Below are positions 27,017 to 35,536 of a stretch of 64,000 bases of DNA, one piece after another (the first letter of the stretch is position 1; the number at the start of each line of letters is the position of its first letter). The DNA lies in the NCBI RefSeq assembly GCF_003999875.1, contig NZ_RQVJ01000007.1, positions 1-64,000 on the forward strand, read 5' to 3'. The notes beneath the pieces are model-generated. The model did not search any database, was not told where the DNA came from, and saw only the letters and a program-made list of their open reading frames with translations. The position numbers and the translations under genes are program-made. This DNA comes from Veillonella sp. 3310. Lineage in GTDB: Bacteria; Bacillota; Negativicutes; Veillonellales; Veillonellaceae.

Positions 27017-27979
27017 CTAACCTCCGATACGCCACATAGGACGTTCCACTTTTTCAATGGAATTTCCATCATGACTCGCGTATCGACCTTGTAATGCCTC
27101 TTCAATGCAATGCAATATAGTTTTTGGTGTACCGCCATTTTGTATAAGTCCACGCAAGTCTAAATCTTCATCACGCAACAAACATAAGCGTAGCGATCCA
27201 TCTGCAGTGAAACGAATGCGATTGCAAGAAGAACAATATTGATTGGACAAAGGAAAAATAAAGCCAATTCGTTGTCCATCTGGCAATTGGAAGTATTGAG
27301 CTGGTCCAAATCCCAATCGGTCTGTGACTGGAGTTAACTCAGATCCCACAATGCGTTCAATCTGCTCCTTCCACTCTCCAAAGGTTGGCACATGACTTTG
27401 TTTCCCTTGGAATGGCATATATTCAATAAATCGCCAGACCACATCCCACTCTTTTCCATAATGCAACAAGGTTTCCACTTCTTTGTCAGAAAATGGCGCT
27501 TGCACTACAGTATTGATTTTTATATTTTGAAAGCCTGCAGTTTTTGCAGCTTCTATACCACGAAGCACGCCAGCTAATTGTCCATTGCGACCTACAGCTT
27601 TGGCAAATCCTTCTTCTTCCACAGAGTCTAAACTAATATTTAATCGCTGTACCCCTGCTGTAAATAAACGTTGTGCCTGAGTTTCTAATAGACTACCATT
27701 GGTAGTCATAGAAATATCGGAAAACCATTGGCTCTCTTGTATACGCTCTAACAACTCATATAGATATGGATACAATAATGGTTCTCCCCCAGTTAAGCGC
27801 AAAGCTTTGACGCCTCCTAAGTGCAATGCCTCTAACAAAGGCAACCAAAAGCTTGGCGGCAACACAGGCGCCATAGCTTCTGTAATCTCCTGAGGCCGAC
27901 AATAGGCACAACAAAAATTACACGCTTCCGTTAAGGAGATACGTGCATACTCAATGACACGCCCTTGGCTATCACGCAT
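27017..27979 (-). CDS. moaA: GTP 3',8-cyclase MoaA
   Basis: This 320-residue radical SAM enzyme starts molybdenum cofactor synthesis from GTP. It has the SAM cluster motif CNFCCAYC near residue 23, the LTGGEPLLYP segment near 70, and a second C-terminal cluster with CSSCNRIRFTADGSLRLCL. The C-terminus is unusual, ending WRIGG rather than the canonical double-Gly tail directly after a conserved segment, but two Gly are there. The start at 27979 has GAGGAG upstream and overlaps the end of the MOSC gene. No other moa or moe genes are in the window. Confidence 0.93.
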   Translation of the reverse strand: MRDSQGRVIEYARISLTEACNFCCAYCRPQEITEAMAPVLPPSFWLPLLEALHLGGVKALRLTGGEPLLYPYLYELLERIQESQWFSDISMTTNGSLLETQAQRLFTAGVQRLNISLDSVEEEGFAKAVGRNGQLAGVLRGIEAAKTAGFQNIKINTVVQAPFSDKEVETLLHYGKEWDVVWRFIEYMPFQGKQSHVPTFGEWKEQIERIVGSELTPVTDRLGFGPAQYFQLPDGQRIGFIFPLSNQYCSSCNRIRFTADGSLRLCLLRDEDLDLRGLIQNGGTPKTILHCIEEALQGRYASHDGNSIEKVERPMWRIGG

Positions 27980-28421
27980 TGACTGGCTCCTCAACAATAC
28001 GCACTGCATCACCTACTTGAATCTTTCCGCCTTCTAAAACACGTCCAAAAATCCCTTGCGTAGGCATAATGCAACTTCCTACTTGTTGCATAATTTCACA
28101 ACCTTGATGACACTCTTTGCCGATTTGTGTAACCTCTACGATAGTCTTACCTAAGGCTAATTTAGTACCCACTGGCAATTGGAATAAAGTCAAGCCTTCT
28201 ACAGTAATATTTTCTGCAAAATCACCAGGGTTCACATCAGCACCGCTTTTACGCATTAATTCGATACTTTCAATACCAAGCAAGCTCAATTGACGATGCC
28301 ATGGGCCTGCATGAGCATCTCCTTCAATACCATGATTTACTACTAACTCCGCTTCAGGGATGTTTGTTTTCTTTTGTCCTTTTGCTCTGCTAATTGAAAT
28401 AGCAATAATTTTTGCGTCCAT
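27972..28421 (-). CDS. MOSC domain protein
   Basis: This 149-residue single MOSC (molybdenum cofactor sulfurase C-terminal) domain shows VNHGIEGDAHAGPWHRQLSL and GDFAENITVEGL, plus the Cys-rich IGKECHQGCEIMQQVGSC. MOSC proteins bind or transfer sulfur to molybdenum enzymes. It overlaps moaA by eight bases, which supports a role in molybdenum cofactor use. In related Firmicutes the domain is often fused to MogA/MoaB; here it stands alone. Confidence 0.92.
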   Translation of the reverse strand: MDAKIIAISISRAKGQKKTNIPEAELVVNHGIEGDAHAGPWHRQLSLLGIESIELMRKSGADVNPGDFAENITVEGLTLFQLPVGTKLALGKTIVEVTQIGKECHQGCEIMQQVGSCIMPTQGIFGRVLEGGKIQVGDAVRIVEEPVNA

Positions 28422-28467
28422 TATATCTCCTTAGATTATTATATTTAAAATTACCTATATAGTTCCT

Positions 28468-28476
28468 ATTATATCA
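28468..28476 (-). promoter_or_regulatory. Extended -10 promoter for MOSC-moaA unit
   Basis: Minus-strand TGATATAAT about 47 bases ahead of the MOSC ATG, with no good -35. Confidence 0.45.
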
Positions 28477-28494
28477 CGTTTACACAGTAAATCT

Positions 28495-28550
28495 ATAATA
28501 AAAAGCACGTCATCTTGAAACACAATAAATGCATTTCTTTAGAGACGTGC
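28495..28550 (-). terminator. Terminator after xanthine permease gene
   Basis: Stem GCACGTC/GACGTGC with a 32-base loop is followed on the minus strand by TTTTTATTAT. Confidence 0.55.
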
Positions 28551-28584
28551 TCATTCTTTCATCAATGTTTACAGATGAAAGCAA

Positions 28585-29904
28585 TTATTCTTTTGTATCT
28601 GTATGACCTAGTCCGTTAAAGACCATGTTTAACACGACAGCTAAGATGCTGCCAAAGGTAATGCCACTTTCAAAAATAATTTTTGCAGCAGGTGGAAAAT
28701 TATGATAAAACTGAGGGGCTCCGATAGGAATCATAGCCACACCAATGCTTAAAGCCACAATCACTAAGTTATGATTATCCTCATACTCAACCTTTCCTAA
28801 GGAACGGATACCACTAGCAATAATCATACCAAACATAGCGATCCCTGCACCACCCAATACAGGACTCGGAATGGATGCTACTACAGCAGCCAATTTAGGG
28901 AACAATCCTAACACCATCAAGATTACACCAGATGTAGCCACCACGAAACGGCTTTTCACATTCGTTACTGCAATCAAACCAATGTTTTGTGCAAATGCCG
29001 TATAAGGAAAACTATTTAAAAAACCTCCAATACAAGTAGACAATCCATCCGCTTGTAAACAAGAGCTCAATGTTTTCTTGTCCACTTTTTTATCCACAAT
29101 TTCACCTATAGCAATGGCATCTCCCGTGGTCTCTACCATACAGACAGACATGACCACAAGCATAGCGATGATAGAACTCACATCAAAGGTAGGTATACCA
29201 AACGCTAATGGTGTCACAATACCAAACCAATCTGATTGGCCAACTTCTGTAAAGTTGACAACGCCTAAGAAATAGGCGATGATAGTCCCCCCCAATAATC
29301 CGATGAGAACAGATAAATTGCTGAGAAAACCTTTTGCAAATCGATTGACTAATACTACAATGAGTAATGTTAATCCTGCTAACCATAGATTCGTGGAGCT
29401 AGCATAGTTCGGATCTTCCGGAGATACGCCGGCAATCCACATGATGGCTACAGGCATCAAGCTAATACCGATAATAGTAACTATCGTCCCCGTTACTACA
29501 GGCGGAAATAATCGAATGAGACGACTAAAATAAGGAGCAATCAAAAAGGTAAATAATCCTGCCACAATGATGGCACCATATACAGCTGGTAAACCATGCT
29601 CTGTTCCGATAATAATCATAGGTGCTACTGATGCAAAGGTAACGCCTTGAATCATAGGAATACGTGCACCTACTGGTCCTATTCCTAAGGTTTGAATCAA
29701 TGTGGCAATACCACAAGCAAATAGATCCGCATTAATGAGGCGTATTAAATCCTGTGTTGATAATCCCAATGCATTTGCCAAAATAATAGGCACAGCTACT
29801 GCACCTGCATACATAGCCAATACGTGTTGTAATCCATAGGAAAACAACTTAGATAGGGGTAACATTTCGTCAACAGGGTGGACCTGTTTAGCGAGCTCAC
29901 TCAT
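28585..29904 (-). CDS. NCS2 family uracil/xanthine permease
   Basis: This 439-residue nucleobase:cation symporter has about 12-14 membrane segments. The NCS2 signature is present (AFAQNIGLIAVTNV, matching the QN-x-G motif). SIPSPVLGGAGIAMFGMI is the other conserved stretch. Overall resemblance is to PbuX/UraA-type permeases; a xanthine preference is suggested by length and by the presence of xpt elsewhere in the window, but uric acid or uracil are possible. It stands as a single gene with its own promoter and terminator. Confidence 0.9.
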   Translation of the reverse strand: MSELAKQVHPVDEMLPLSKLFSYGLQHVLAMYAGAVAVPIILANALGLSTQDLIRLINADLFACGIATLIQTLGIGPVGARIPMIQGVTFASVAPMIIIGTEHGLPAVYGAIIVAGLFTFLIAPYFSRLIRLFPPVVTGTIVTIIGISLMPVAIMWIAGVSPEDPNYASSTNLWLAGLTLLIVVLVNRFAKGFLSNLSVLIGLLGGTIIAYFLGVVNFTEVGQSDWFGIVTPLAFGIPTFDVSSIIAMLVVMSVCMVETTGDAIAIGEIVDKKVDKKTLSSCLQADGLSTCIGGFLNSFPYTAFAQNIGLIAVTNVKSRFVVATSGVILMVLGLFPKLAAVVASIPSPVLGGAGIAMFGMIIASGIRSLGKVEYEDNHNLVIVALSIGVAMIPIGAPQFYHNFPPAAKIIFESGITFGSILAVVLNMVFNGLGHTDTKE

Positions 29905-29938
29905 GTCATCTCTCCATTCATTTTTACATTATTAAGAA

Positions 29939-29955
29939 GTTGTACTAATTACAAC
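29939..29955. promoter_or_regulatory. Operator-like palindrome before the permease gene
   Basis: GTTGTA-ctaat-TACAAC is a perfect 6-bp inverted repeat just downstream of the predicted transcription start and upstream of the ribosome site. This is a typical repressor position. No regulator is assigned. Confidence 0.35.
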
Positions 29956-29963
29956 ACCATTAC

Positions 29964-29992
29964 ATTAAACCATAACTTATATAATTTGTCAA
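29964..29992 (-). promoter_or_regulatory. Promoter for the xanthine permease gene
   Basis: Minus-strand TTGACA (29992-29987), 17-base spacer, TTTAAT (29969-29964). The -35 overlaps the U-tract of the preceding terminator. Confidence 0.55.
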
Positions 29993-30022
29993 AAAATTAG
30001 CCTACTCTATGACGAGTAGGCT
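29991..30022 (-). terminator. Terminator after the exported protein gene
   Basis: AGCCTACTC-gtcata-GAGTAGGCT on the minus strand followed by AATTTTTTG, beginning six bases after the stop at 30028. Confidence 0.8.
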
Positions 30023-30027
30023 AAGGC

Positions 30028-30618
30028 TTATTTTCCTTTGTATTCTTGGACGGAAGGGTTATGATCTTTCATAGCTTGCTCTAGCCCAAAGATGACCATT
30101 TCGTTCATATATGTACGCAATTCATCATTGTGCACTTTCTCTGCATGACGCGCCAAAATACCTAAGAACTCTTCCTTGTAAGCATCTACTTCATTGGCTG
30201 ATACATAACGATGACTATTTAAATAGTTTTGATAATCTGCGTATAAGCTATTTAACACTTTTCTTCCATAGCTATCTTTTTTCCAACGATGGCTTTCAAT
30301 GTAAAAGTTTTTCCGCACATTCATATAATACAATGCATTAATGACGTCCAATTGCCCTGCAGAGATAACTTGATGCGTTTGCAATTCATATAATTGTTTA
30401 CTATGATCTTGCCCATAGTTAGCAAAGGTATCCACCACTTGCTTTACTTCCCAATTGGGACTCTCCACTGTAATCTTAGCTTGTATTTCTGAAATAACTT
30501 GTAAGCCTTCTTGCTCTGGTAACATTAACGGATCTTGTGCCGCATACGCCGTTTGACCTAAGGCTATCACACCAATAATAGCAGCGCCTAGTATCCAATG
30601 TTTACTTTGTGTTTTCAT
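30028..30618 (-). CDS. Exported protein of unknown function
   Basis: This 196-residue protein has a signal peptide (hydrophobic 8-22, cleavage after AYA near 26). The mature part is mostly helical and rich in Tyr, His and charged residues, with YYMNVRKNFYIESHRW in the middle and no cysteine. It is not a lipoprotein. I do not recognise the family. It has a good AAAGGAG site and a tight terminator. It is divergent from the SOD-like gene, with which it shares a 209-base upstream region containing a Fur-box-like sequence. Confidence 0.75.
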   Translation of the reverse strand: MKTQSKHWILGAAIIGVIALGQTAYAAQDPLMLPEQEGLQVISEIQAKITVESPNWEVKQVVDTFANYGQDHSKQLYELQTHQVISAGQLDVINALYYMNVRKNFYIESHRWKKDSYGRKVLNSLYADYQNYLNSHRYVSANEVDAYKEEFLGILARHAEKVHNDELRTYMNEMVIFGLEQAMKDHNPSVQEYKGK

Positions 30619-30744
30619 ACAAAACTCCTTTCAACCATTGATGTAACTCCATGTATTTTGATTATCTCTTATTATACCGATTTTGTATTGTTTATTCAAT
30701 GTGCAATTGTATATAGAAAGCATCTTTTAAACGTCCTTTGCTTC

Positions 30745-30773
30745 TTGACTTTTAATTCCCTATCTATTACCAT
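30745..30773 (+). promoter_or_regulatory. Promoter for the SOD-like gene
   Basis: TTGACT (30745-30750), 17-base spacer, TACCAT (30768-30773). Predicted start near 30780, just before the Fur-box-like sequence. Confidence 0.45.
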
Positions 30774-30785
30774 AGAGTTAACTGT

Positions 30786-30804
30786 GATAATATATATCAT
30801 TATC
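30786..30804. promoter_or_regulatory. Fur-box-like operator
   Basis: GATAATATATATCATTATC matches the 19-base Fur consensus GATAATGATAATCATTATC at 15 of 19 positions, with both outer hexamers intact. It overlaps or follows the predicted start of the SOD-like gene, a repressor position. Control by Fur is inference. Confidence 0.6.
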
Positions 30805-30827
30805 AAGTCTTTGCAACGGAGGTGTCC

Positions 30828-31460
30828 ATGAAATATTTTGAATTAGAACCACTGCCTTATTCTGACCGCGCCTTAGAGCCAATCATCGACAGAGAAATAC
30901 TCACGTCTTTGTATACTAATGTATACAGCCATGCCATATCTCAACTTAATGAACTAGTAGAAGAATTTACGGACCTTCGTTTCGGCCATATTGATTGTCT
31001 ACTAGGTGGTCTAAGCCATGTACCACAAGAAATTCGTGAAGACATTCAGATTTATGGTGGTACCTATAAGAATCTAACCTTATTTTTGCACACCTTGACA
31101 AGCCCGAATACAAGTACTATCGACGGACCAGTCAAAGATGCTATCAATCGATGCTTTGGTTCCTTGGAAACATTCCAAAAGAAGTTTACTGACGAGGCTC
31201 TCGCTCATATTGGTAATGGATGGACTTGGCTTGTCATCAACCCAGATAATACCCTTTCCATTACTTCCACCAAAGAACAAGATAATCCAATTATGGATAT
31301 GCAAACTGCAATATTAGGTATCAATCTATGGGAGTATATGTATTCCCATTCCAGCCGTGAAGAATATATTAACAACTTCTTCACCATTGTGAACTGGAAG
31401 ATTGTAAATCATATCTATGAAGAAACATTAAAAAATCCAAATCGCTTTGGACATGAATAA
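30828..31460 (+). CDS. Superoxide-dismutase-fold protein lacking all metal ligands
   Basis: This 210-residue protein aligns along its length with Fe/Mn superoxide dismutases (LPYSDRALEP at the start, CFGSLETFQKKFTDEA, IGNGWTWLVINPD, then VNWKIVNHIYEE). All four metal ligands are replaced. Relative to E. coli MnSOD, His26 is Leu28, His81 is Leu83, Asp167 is Asn166 and His171 is Tyr170. The second-sphere HHxKHH segment is also gone (YTNVYS). It is therefore unlikely to bind Fe/Mn in the usual way or to dismutate superoxide. The ATG at 30828 follows GGAGGTG. A Fur-like box lies upstream and a bidirectional terminator downstream. Confidence 0.85.
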   Translation: MKYFELEPLPYSDRALEPIIDREILTSLYTNVYSHAISQLNELVEEFTDLRFGHIDCLLGGLSHVPQEIREDIQIYGGTYKNLTLFLHTLTSPNTSTIDGPVKDAINRCFGSLETFQKKFTDEALAHIGNGWTWLVINPDNTLSITSTKEQDNPIMDMQTAILGINLWEYMYSHSSREEYINNFFTIVNWKIVNHIYEETLKNPNRFGHE

Positions 31461-31467
31461 AACAAAC

Positions 31468-31506
31468 AAAAGCTGTCATCACGTCGCCGTGGATGACAGC
31501 TTTTTT
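31468..31506. terminator. Bidirectional terminator
   Basis: AAGCTGTCATC/GATGACAGCTT stem with A and T runs on its two sides, placed between the convergent SOD-like and menG genes. Confidence 0.8.
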
Positions 31507-32226
31507 CTATTCTTCGGGTACCGTGCCCACATGAACTGCTACAATGCCACCTGTAAGTTTAAAATACTTAGCATCTTGTAGTCCCACATCTTTAAAAATT
31601 TGAAGAACACCTTCTTGCCCTACATAACGGCGCAAGGATTCTGGGAGCCACGCATAGGATGATTGATCACGACTCAATTTACCCAACACAGGCAAAATCT
31701 TTTCAAAATATAAATAATAGGCTTGTTTAAATCCAAACATAGTTGGCTTTGCTAATTCCAAAGTAACCACTTTGCCACCTGGTTTAACAACACGCTTCAT
31801 TTCTCGAATCGTTTGTTCAATGCTTGGCACATTGCGCAAGGCAAAACCAGATACAGCTCCATCAAAAGAATTGCTTTCATAAGGTAAATCCATCGCATCC
31901 CCTTGGGTTAAGGTCACACGATCTGTATACCCTTCTTTCTCTAACCGATTCTGTCCAACTGCAAGCATCTCAGGACTAAAGTCAAGTCCCTCTACATGTA
32001 AGGACGGAATTTCTTGTAATGCAGTTTTTGTTAACATACAGGTACCACATGCAATATCAACCAATCGCATACCTTCTGTCAATTCTAATTGCTCGATAGC
32101 AAATCTACGCCACCGCGCATCTTGGTTAAAGCTCAATAAGGTATTCATCATATCGTAATGTTTCGCAATATGAGAAAATACATCTTGCACATAGGCTTTT
32201 TTATCTTCATGTGTTTTAAATTCCAC
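31507..32226 (-). CDS. menG: Demethylmenaquinone methyltransferase
   Basis: This 239-residue UbiE/MenG-type SAM methyltransferase performs the last step of menaquinone synthesis. Motifs are RLVDIACGTCMLT (SAM loop), VSGFALRNV and RVVKPGGKVVTLELAKP. I chose a GTG start at 32226 because GGAGG lies 7 bases upstream; the frame extends 29 codons further without a ribosome site. A menaquinone pool fits the hydrogenase with cytochrome b encoded further right. Confidence 0.92.
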   Translation of the reverse strand: MEFKTHEDKKAYVQDVFSHIAKHYDMMNTLLSFNQDARWRRFAIEQLELTEGMRLVDIACGTCMLTKTALQEIPSLHVEGLDFSPEMLAVGQNRLEKEGYTDRVTLTQGDAMDLPYESNSFDGAVSGFALRNVPSIEQTIREMKRVVKPGGKVVTLELAKPTMFGFKQAYYLYFEKILPVLGKLSRDQSSYAWLPESLRRYVGQEGVLQIFKDVGLQDAKYFKLTGGIVAVHVGTVPEE

Positions 32227-32306
32227 AATATACCTCCAGTTAATTATATCGCTATTCATTATACACGAATGGCTAAGGATATTCCATAATTTGTGATTTT
32301 TTTCTC

Positions 32307-32335
32307 TTGCCAAAAGAATCTATTCCGTTTATAAT
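32307..32335 (+). promoter_or_regulatory. Promoter for sstT
   Basis: TTGCCA (32307-32312), 17-base spacer, TATAAT (32330-32335), about 70 bases before the ATG. Confidence 0.6.
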
Positions 32336-32404
32336 GTGCTTATGTCTTTTATGAGTAGATATTTGTACTCGATTTTAAGTATTTATAAGTATAAGGAGTT
32401 TTCT

Positions 32405-33625
32405 ATGAGGGCATTATTTCAATTTATCAATAAATTTAGCCTTATCCAGCAGATCTGCATAGGCCTCTTAATCGGTACCGGTATTGCCGTATGGTCACCA
32501 GAAAATGCTGTGAAGTTATCTTTATTAGGTACCATCTTCGTAGGTGCATTAAAAGGTGTAGCACCGGTGTTAGTATTTTTCTTGGTCATCGCAGCAGTTA
32601 GCCGCCATCGTTCTGGTCAAAAAACAGGCATGCGTTCCATCATCGTCTTGTATTTAATCGGTACATTTGCATCCGCAGCTATCGCTGTAGTAGGCAGTTT
32701 CTTATTCCCAACTACCTTGTTATTATCCGCATCTCCAGCCGATACAGCACCTCCTAACGGTATCACCGCAGTACTTTCTACCTTATTAACAAATATCGTA
32801 GAAAATCCTGTGAAAGCCATCTTAGGTGGTAACTACATCGGTATTCTTGGTTGGGCTTTATTATTTGGTTTCGCCCTTCGCCATGCAGCAAATGAAACAA
32901 AAGATGTGATGTCTTCTATCTCTGATGCAATCACACTAGCTGTACAATGGATCATCAAATTTGCTCCCCTTGGTATCATGGGTTTAGTGGCTCAATCCAT
33001 CGGCGAAAATGGATTAGGTGCTTTACTCACTTACGGTAAATTATTATTAGTATTATTAGGCTGCATGTTTGCCGTAGCACTCATCATCAACCCATTAATC
33101 GTAGCTATCGTAATGAAACGCAATCCATATCCATTGGTATTCCGTTGTCTTCGTGAATCTGGTGTGACAGCCTTCTTCACTCGTAGTTCCGCTGCGAACA
33201 TTCCAGTAAACATGGATTTAGCAAAACGCTTAGGTATTACACCTGATACGTATTCCATTTCCATTCCACTGGGCGCTACTATCAACATGGGCGGTGCAGC
33301 CATCACGATCACTGTAATGGCATTAGCTGCTGTATCTACATTGGGTATCCACGTAGACTTAGCCACTGCTATCTTGCTTAGCATTATTGCTACTATCTCC
33401 GCTTGCGGTGCCTCTGGTGTGGCTGGTGGTTCCCTATTATTAATCCCACTTGCTTGTTCCTTATTTGGTATTTCCAATGACGTAGCTATGCAAGTAGTAG
33501 GTGTTGGTTTCATCATCGGTGTAATCCAAGACTCTACGGAAACAGCATTGAACTCTTCTACAGATATCTTATTTACAGCTGCTGTAGATTATGCACGCAA
33601 TGGCTATCCAGCAGACAAAGTATAA
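32405..33625 (+). CDS. sstT: Serine/threonine:sodium symporter SstT
   Basis: This 406-residue inner membrane symporter of the dicarboxylate/amino acid:cation (DAACS) family imports serine and threonine with sodium. About eight membrane helices are seen; conserved elements are [14 protein letters not shown], the [16 protein letters not shown] segment and [18 protein letters not shown] (re-entrant loop). The start at 32405 has AAGGAG upstream. It is a single-gene unit with its own promoter and terminator. Serine uptake can feed pyruvate formation in organisms with poor sugar use. Confidence 0.95.
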   Translation: MRALFQFINKFSLIQQICIGLLIGTGIAVWSPENAVKLSLLGTIFVGALKGVAPVLVFFLVIAAVSRHRSGQKTGMRSIIVLYLIGTFASAAIAVVGSFLFPTTLLLSASPADTAPPNGITAVLSTLLTNIVENPVKAILGGNYIGILGWALLFGFALRHAANETKDVMSSISDAITLAVQWIIKFAPLGIMGLVAQSIGENGLGALLTYGKLLLVLLGCMFAVALIINPLIVAIVMKRNPYPLVFRCLRESGVTAFFTRSSAANIPVNMDLAKRLGITPDTYSISIPLGATINMGGAAITITVMALAAVSTLGIHVDLATAILLSIIATISACGASGVAGGSLLLIPLACSLFGISNDVAMQVVGVGFIIGVIQDSTETALNSSTDILFTAAVDYARNGYPADKV

Positions 33626-33726
33626 GAGAACAATTCATACATAGCGTTTGAAAGGTCTACTTGTTCTTTGGTATGGGACGCCCAATAGAATATACAATAC
33701 ATATAGCTTATAAAAGTAAGCACTAC

Positions 33727-33758
33727 AAAGGACTGGCACAATCTGTACCAGTCCTTTT
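33727..33758 (+). terminator. Terminator after sstT
   Basis: AAAGGACTGG/CCAGTCCTTTT stem on the plus strand about 100 bases after the stop. Confidence 0.7.
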
Positions 33759-33897
33759 AGTATCCCTTGTATACTATTTTGGCTCTTTCCTAAGTTTTGA
33801 AGACAGCAATTAATCTGCTCAGTTTCTTTTATATAAGAACTGTAATAACATATAAATATACTGGTTTTATAATATATTTAGGGACACCAATAAGCAA

Positions 33898-33946
33898 TAG
33901 AAAAATAAGAGGCAAGTTGACATCCATTGTTCATCTTGCCTCTTAT
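33898..33946 (-). terminator. Terminator after cation efflux gene
   Basis: ATAAGAGGCAAG/CTTGCCTCTTAT 12-bp perfect stem with an 18-base loop, then TTTTTC on the minus strand. Confidence 0.7.
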
Positions 33947-33987
33947 ATTTTATATATTTATAGTTCCTAGATTTTGTCTACTTATCA

Positions 33988-35151
33988 TTATACACCAGTA
34001 TAGCCGTGCACTACATTCGGTTTCACGACAAATGTCGGCAGTACCGCTTCCACTAACTGACTCAATTTCTGTGAAAGTTCCTCTTTTGTATATTTCACAC
34101 TATGCGGTACTTGTACATCAAAGCCTATCTTTCTATTCTCCACATCGATGCGGATATCATACAAAGAGAAACTATCATCGTAGGCTTGGATAACTGATAC
34201 TAACCGTTGTTGTAAGGCCACAGTTTGCTCATTCACGACGATTGGGTCCATGTGGATTGTGAGCTTTAACTGCAATTCTTTTAAAGCTTGTCGTTCTACA
34301 CGGTCAACCATAGTATGAATGGTCATCGCATCTTGCTTGGCATCTACTTCCACGTGAATGGAGGCGTACTCATGCCCTGGACCATAGTCATGAATCATTA
34401 AGTCATGAGTGCCTAAGATACCGGGCTTAGATTCTACAAAACTAATAATCTCTTGCACACGCTCTGCTGTAGGTTCAAATCCCAATAAACGGTCTGTCGC
34501 TTCTTTCAGCACCTCAAAACCAGCTTTTGCAATGATCAATGCTACAATTAATCCCAAATACCCGTCAACACTCAATTGGAATATGCCACCTAACAATAAG
34601 CCAATAGCAATTGCTGCGGTAGCCCATACATCAGATAAAGCTTCTTTCCCATTGGCACGCAAGATAGGGGAATCAATGCGATTACCAATGGAACGCAAGA
34701 AGAAGGATAACCAAATCTTTAAAGCCATAGCGCCTAACATAACAGCTAGTGCAGACATGGAAAACTCCACTACCTCTGGGTTCATAATGTGTTCTACCGC
34801 TTCAATGCCTAATTGAGCAGCTACGACAAAGAGTAATATAGAAAAACCAATGGATAACAAATACTCCATTCGACCATGTCCATATGGATGTTCTGCATCT
34901 GCTTTACGTCCAGATAATTTAAAACTCAAAAAGGATACTAATGATCCTCCTGCATCTGCTACATTATGGATGGCATCACTAATCATGGCAATGGAGCCGA
35001 TAAGAAAACCGATGACTAATTCGCCTAAACAAACTAACACATTTACCATAATACCTGTTATGCTTGCCATAATACCATATTGTTGGCGTACACTAGTATC
35101 TTTTACTTCATCTTTGTTCTTAACAAATAAACGGATTAAAACTTCTGTCAT
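33988..35151 (-). CDS. Cation diffusion facilitator (CDF) efflux protein
   Basis: This 387-residue divalent metal/proton antiporter has about six membrane helices followed by a long cytosolic C-terminal domain (from about residue 215). The metal-site pattern is seen in MISDAIHNVADAGGS (helix 2) and KEALSDVWATAAIAIG (helix 5). HPYGHGRMEY links helices 2 and 3. CDF proteins export Zn, Fe or Mn; the metal is not evident. The C-terminus ends with an extra beta region after the usual domain. The promoter region has palindromes resembling iron-type operators. Confidence 0.9.
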   Translation of the reverse strand: MTEVLIRLFVKNKDEVKDTSVRQQYGIMASITGIMVNVLVCLGELVIGFLIGSIAMISDAIHNVADAGGSLVSFLSFKLSGRKADAEHPYGHGRMEYLLSIGFSILLFVVAAQLGIEAVEHIMNPEVVEFSMSALAVMLGAMALKIWLSFFLRSIGNRIDSPILRANGKEALSDVWATAAIAIGLLLGGIFQLSVDGYLGLIVALIIAKAGFEVLKEATDRLLGFEPTAERVQEIISFVESKPGILGTHDLMIHDYGPGHEYASIHVEVDAKQDAMTIHTMVDRVERQALKELQLKLTIHMDPIVVNEQTVALQQRLVSVIQAYDDSFSLYDIRIDVENRKIGFDVQVPHSVKYTKEELSQKLSQLVEAVLPTFVVKPNVVHGYTGV

Positions 35152-35257
35152 ACATACTTCCTTCCTTTCTTTATTCTGTACTACTTATGATAAAGGTATA
35201 TAACACAAGTATTGTATTACTCTGTGTAGCAAACCTTTTATTCTCAATTACTTTCTC

Positions 35258-35286
35258 ATTATATACTTTTATTTTTCTTTTATCAA
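35258..35286 (-). promoter_or_regulatory. Promoter for CDF efflux gene
   Basis: Minus-strand TTGATA (35286-35281), 17-base spacer, TATAAT (35263-35258). Start near 35251, leaving a leader of about 100 bases. Confidence 0.6.
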
Positions 35287-35298
35287 CTATATTTTTAA

Positions 35299-35325
35299 TT
35301 GAGAACGATAGTTTTCAAAATTATC
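35299..35325. promoter_or_regulatory. Operator-like palindrome upstream of the CDF promoter
   Basis: TTGAGAAC-gata-GTTTTCAA is an inverted repeat with one mismatch (35299-35318). The overlapping GATAGTTTTCAAAATTATC (35307-35325) matches the Fur consensus at 13 of 19 positions. It lies just upstream of the -35 element, a position that would suit an activator. Confidence 0.35.
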
Positions 35326-35494
35326 ATACCCTAAGTGTTACAGGAATAGCTCATTCCATTTTCATAGGATATAGGATCATATTGTAAACTAATCATCCAC
35401 ATTAGCATTGCCACGAAGTAGTTTTACAAGTATCCTTAGTAGCCTCCTTTATACTACTAGGGTACGATTATATACTTTACTATCTGTCATAGAA

Positions 35495-35536
35495 CTAAAA
35501 AACTGTAGTGATAGCCTCCCCATCACTACAGTTTTT
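35495..35536 (-). terminator. Terminator after lpd gene
   Basis: AAACTGTAGTGAT/ATCACTACAGTTT perfect stem with a 9-base loop and T-tract on the minus strand. Confidence 0.8.

Larger units (their letters stand above)
33626..33987. other. Intergenic region with two terminators
   Basis: A 362-base gap. It holds the sstT terminator (33727-33758) and the terminator of the leftward cation efflux gene (33898-33946). The AT-rich stretch between them shows no gene or obvious motif. Confidence 0.6.

Noticed and set aside
30828-31460. Annotation as an active Fe/Mn superoxide dismutase
   Set aside because: Overall similarity is clear, but none of the four metal ligands is retained, so an enzyme call would mislead.
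35187-35387. 66-codon hydrophobic frame on the plus strand
   Set aside because: It overlaps the CDF promoter and palindromes, lacks a ribosome site, and its hydrophobicity follows from AT-rich sequence.
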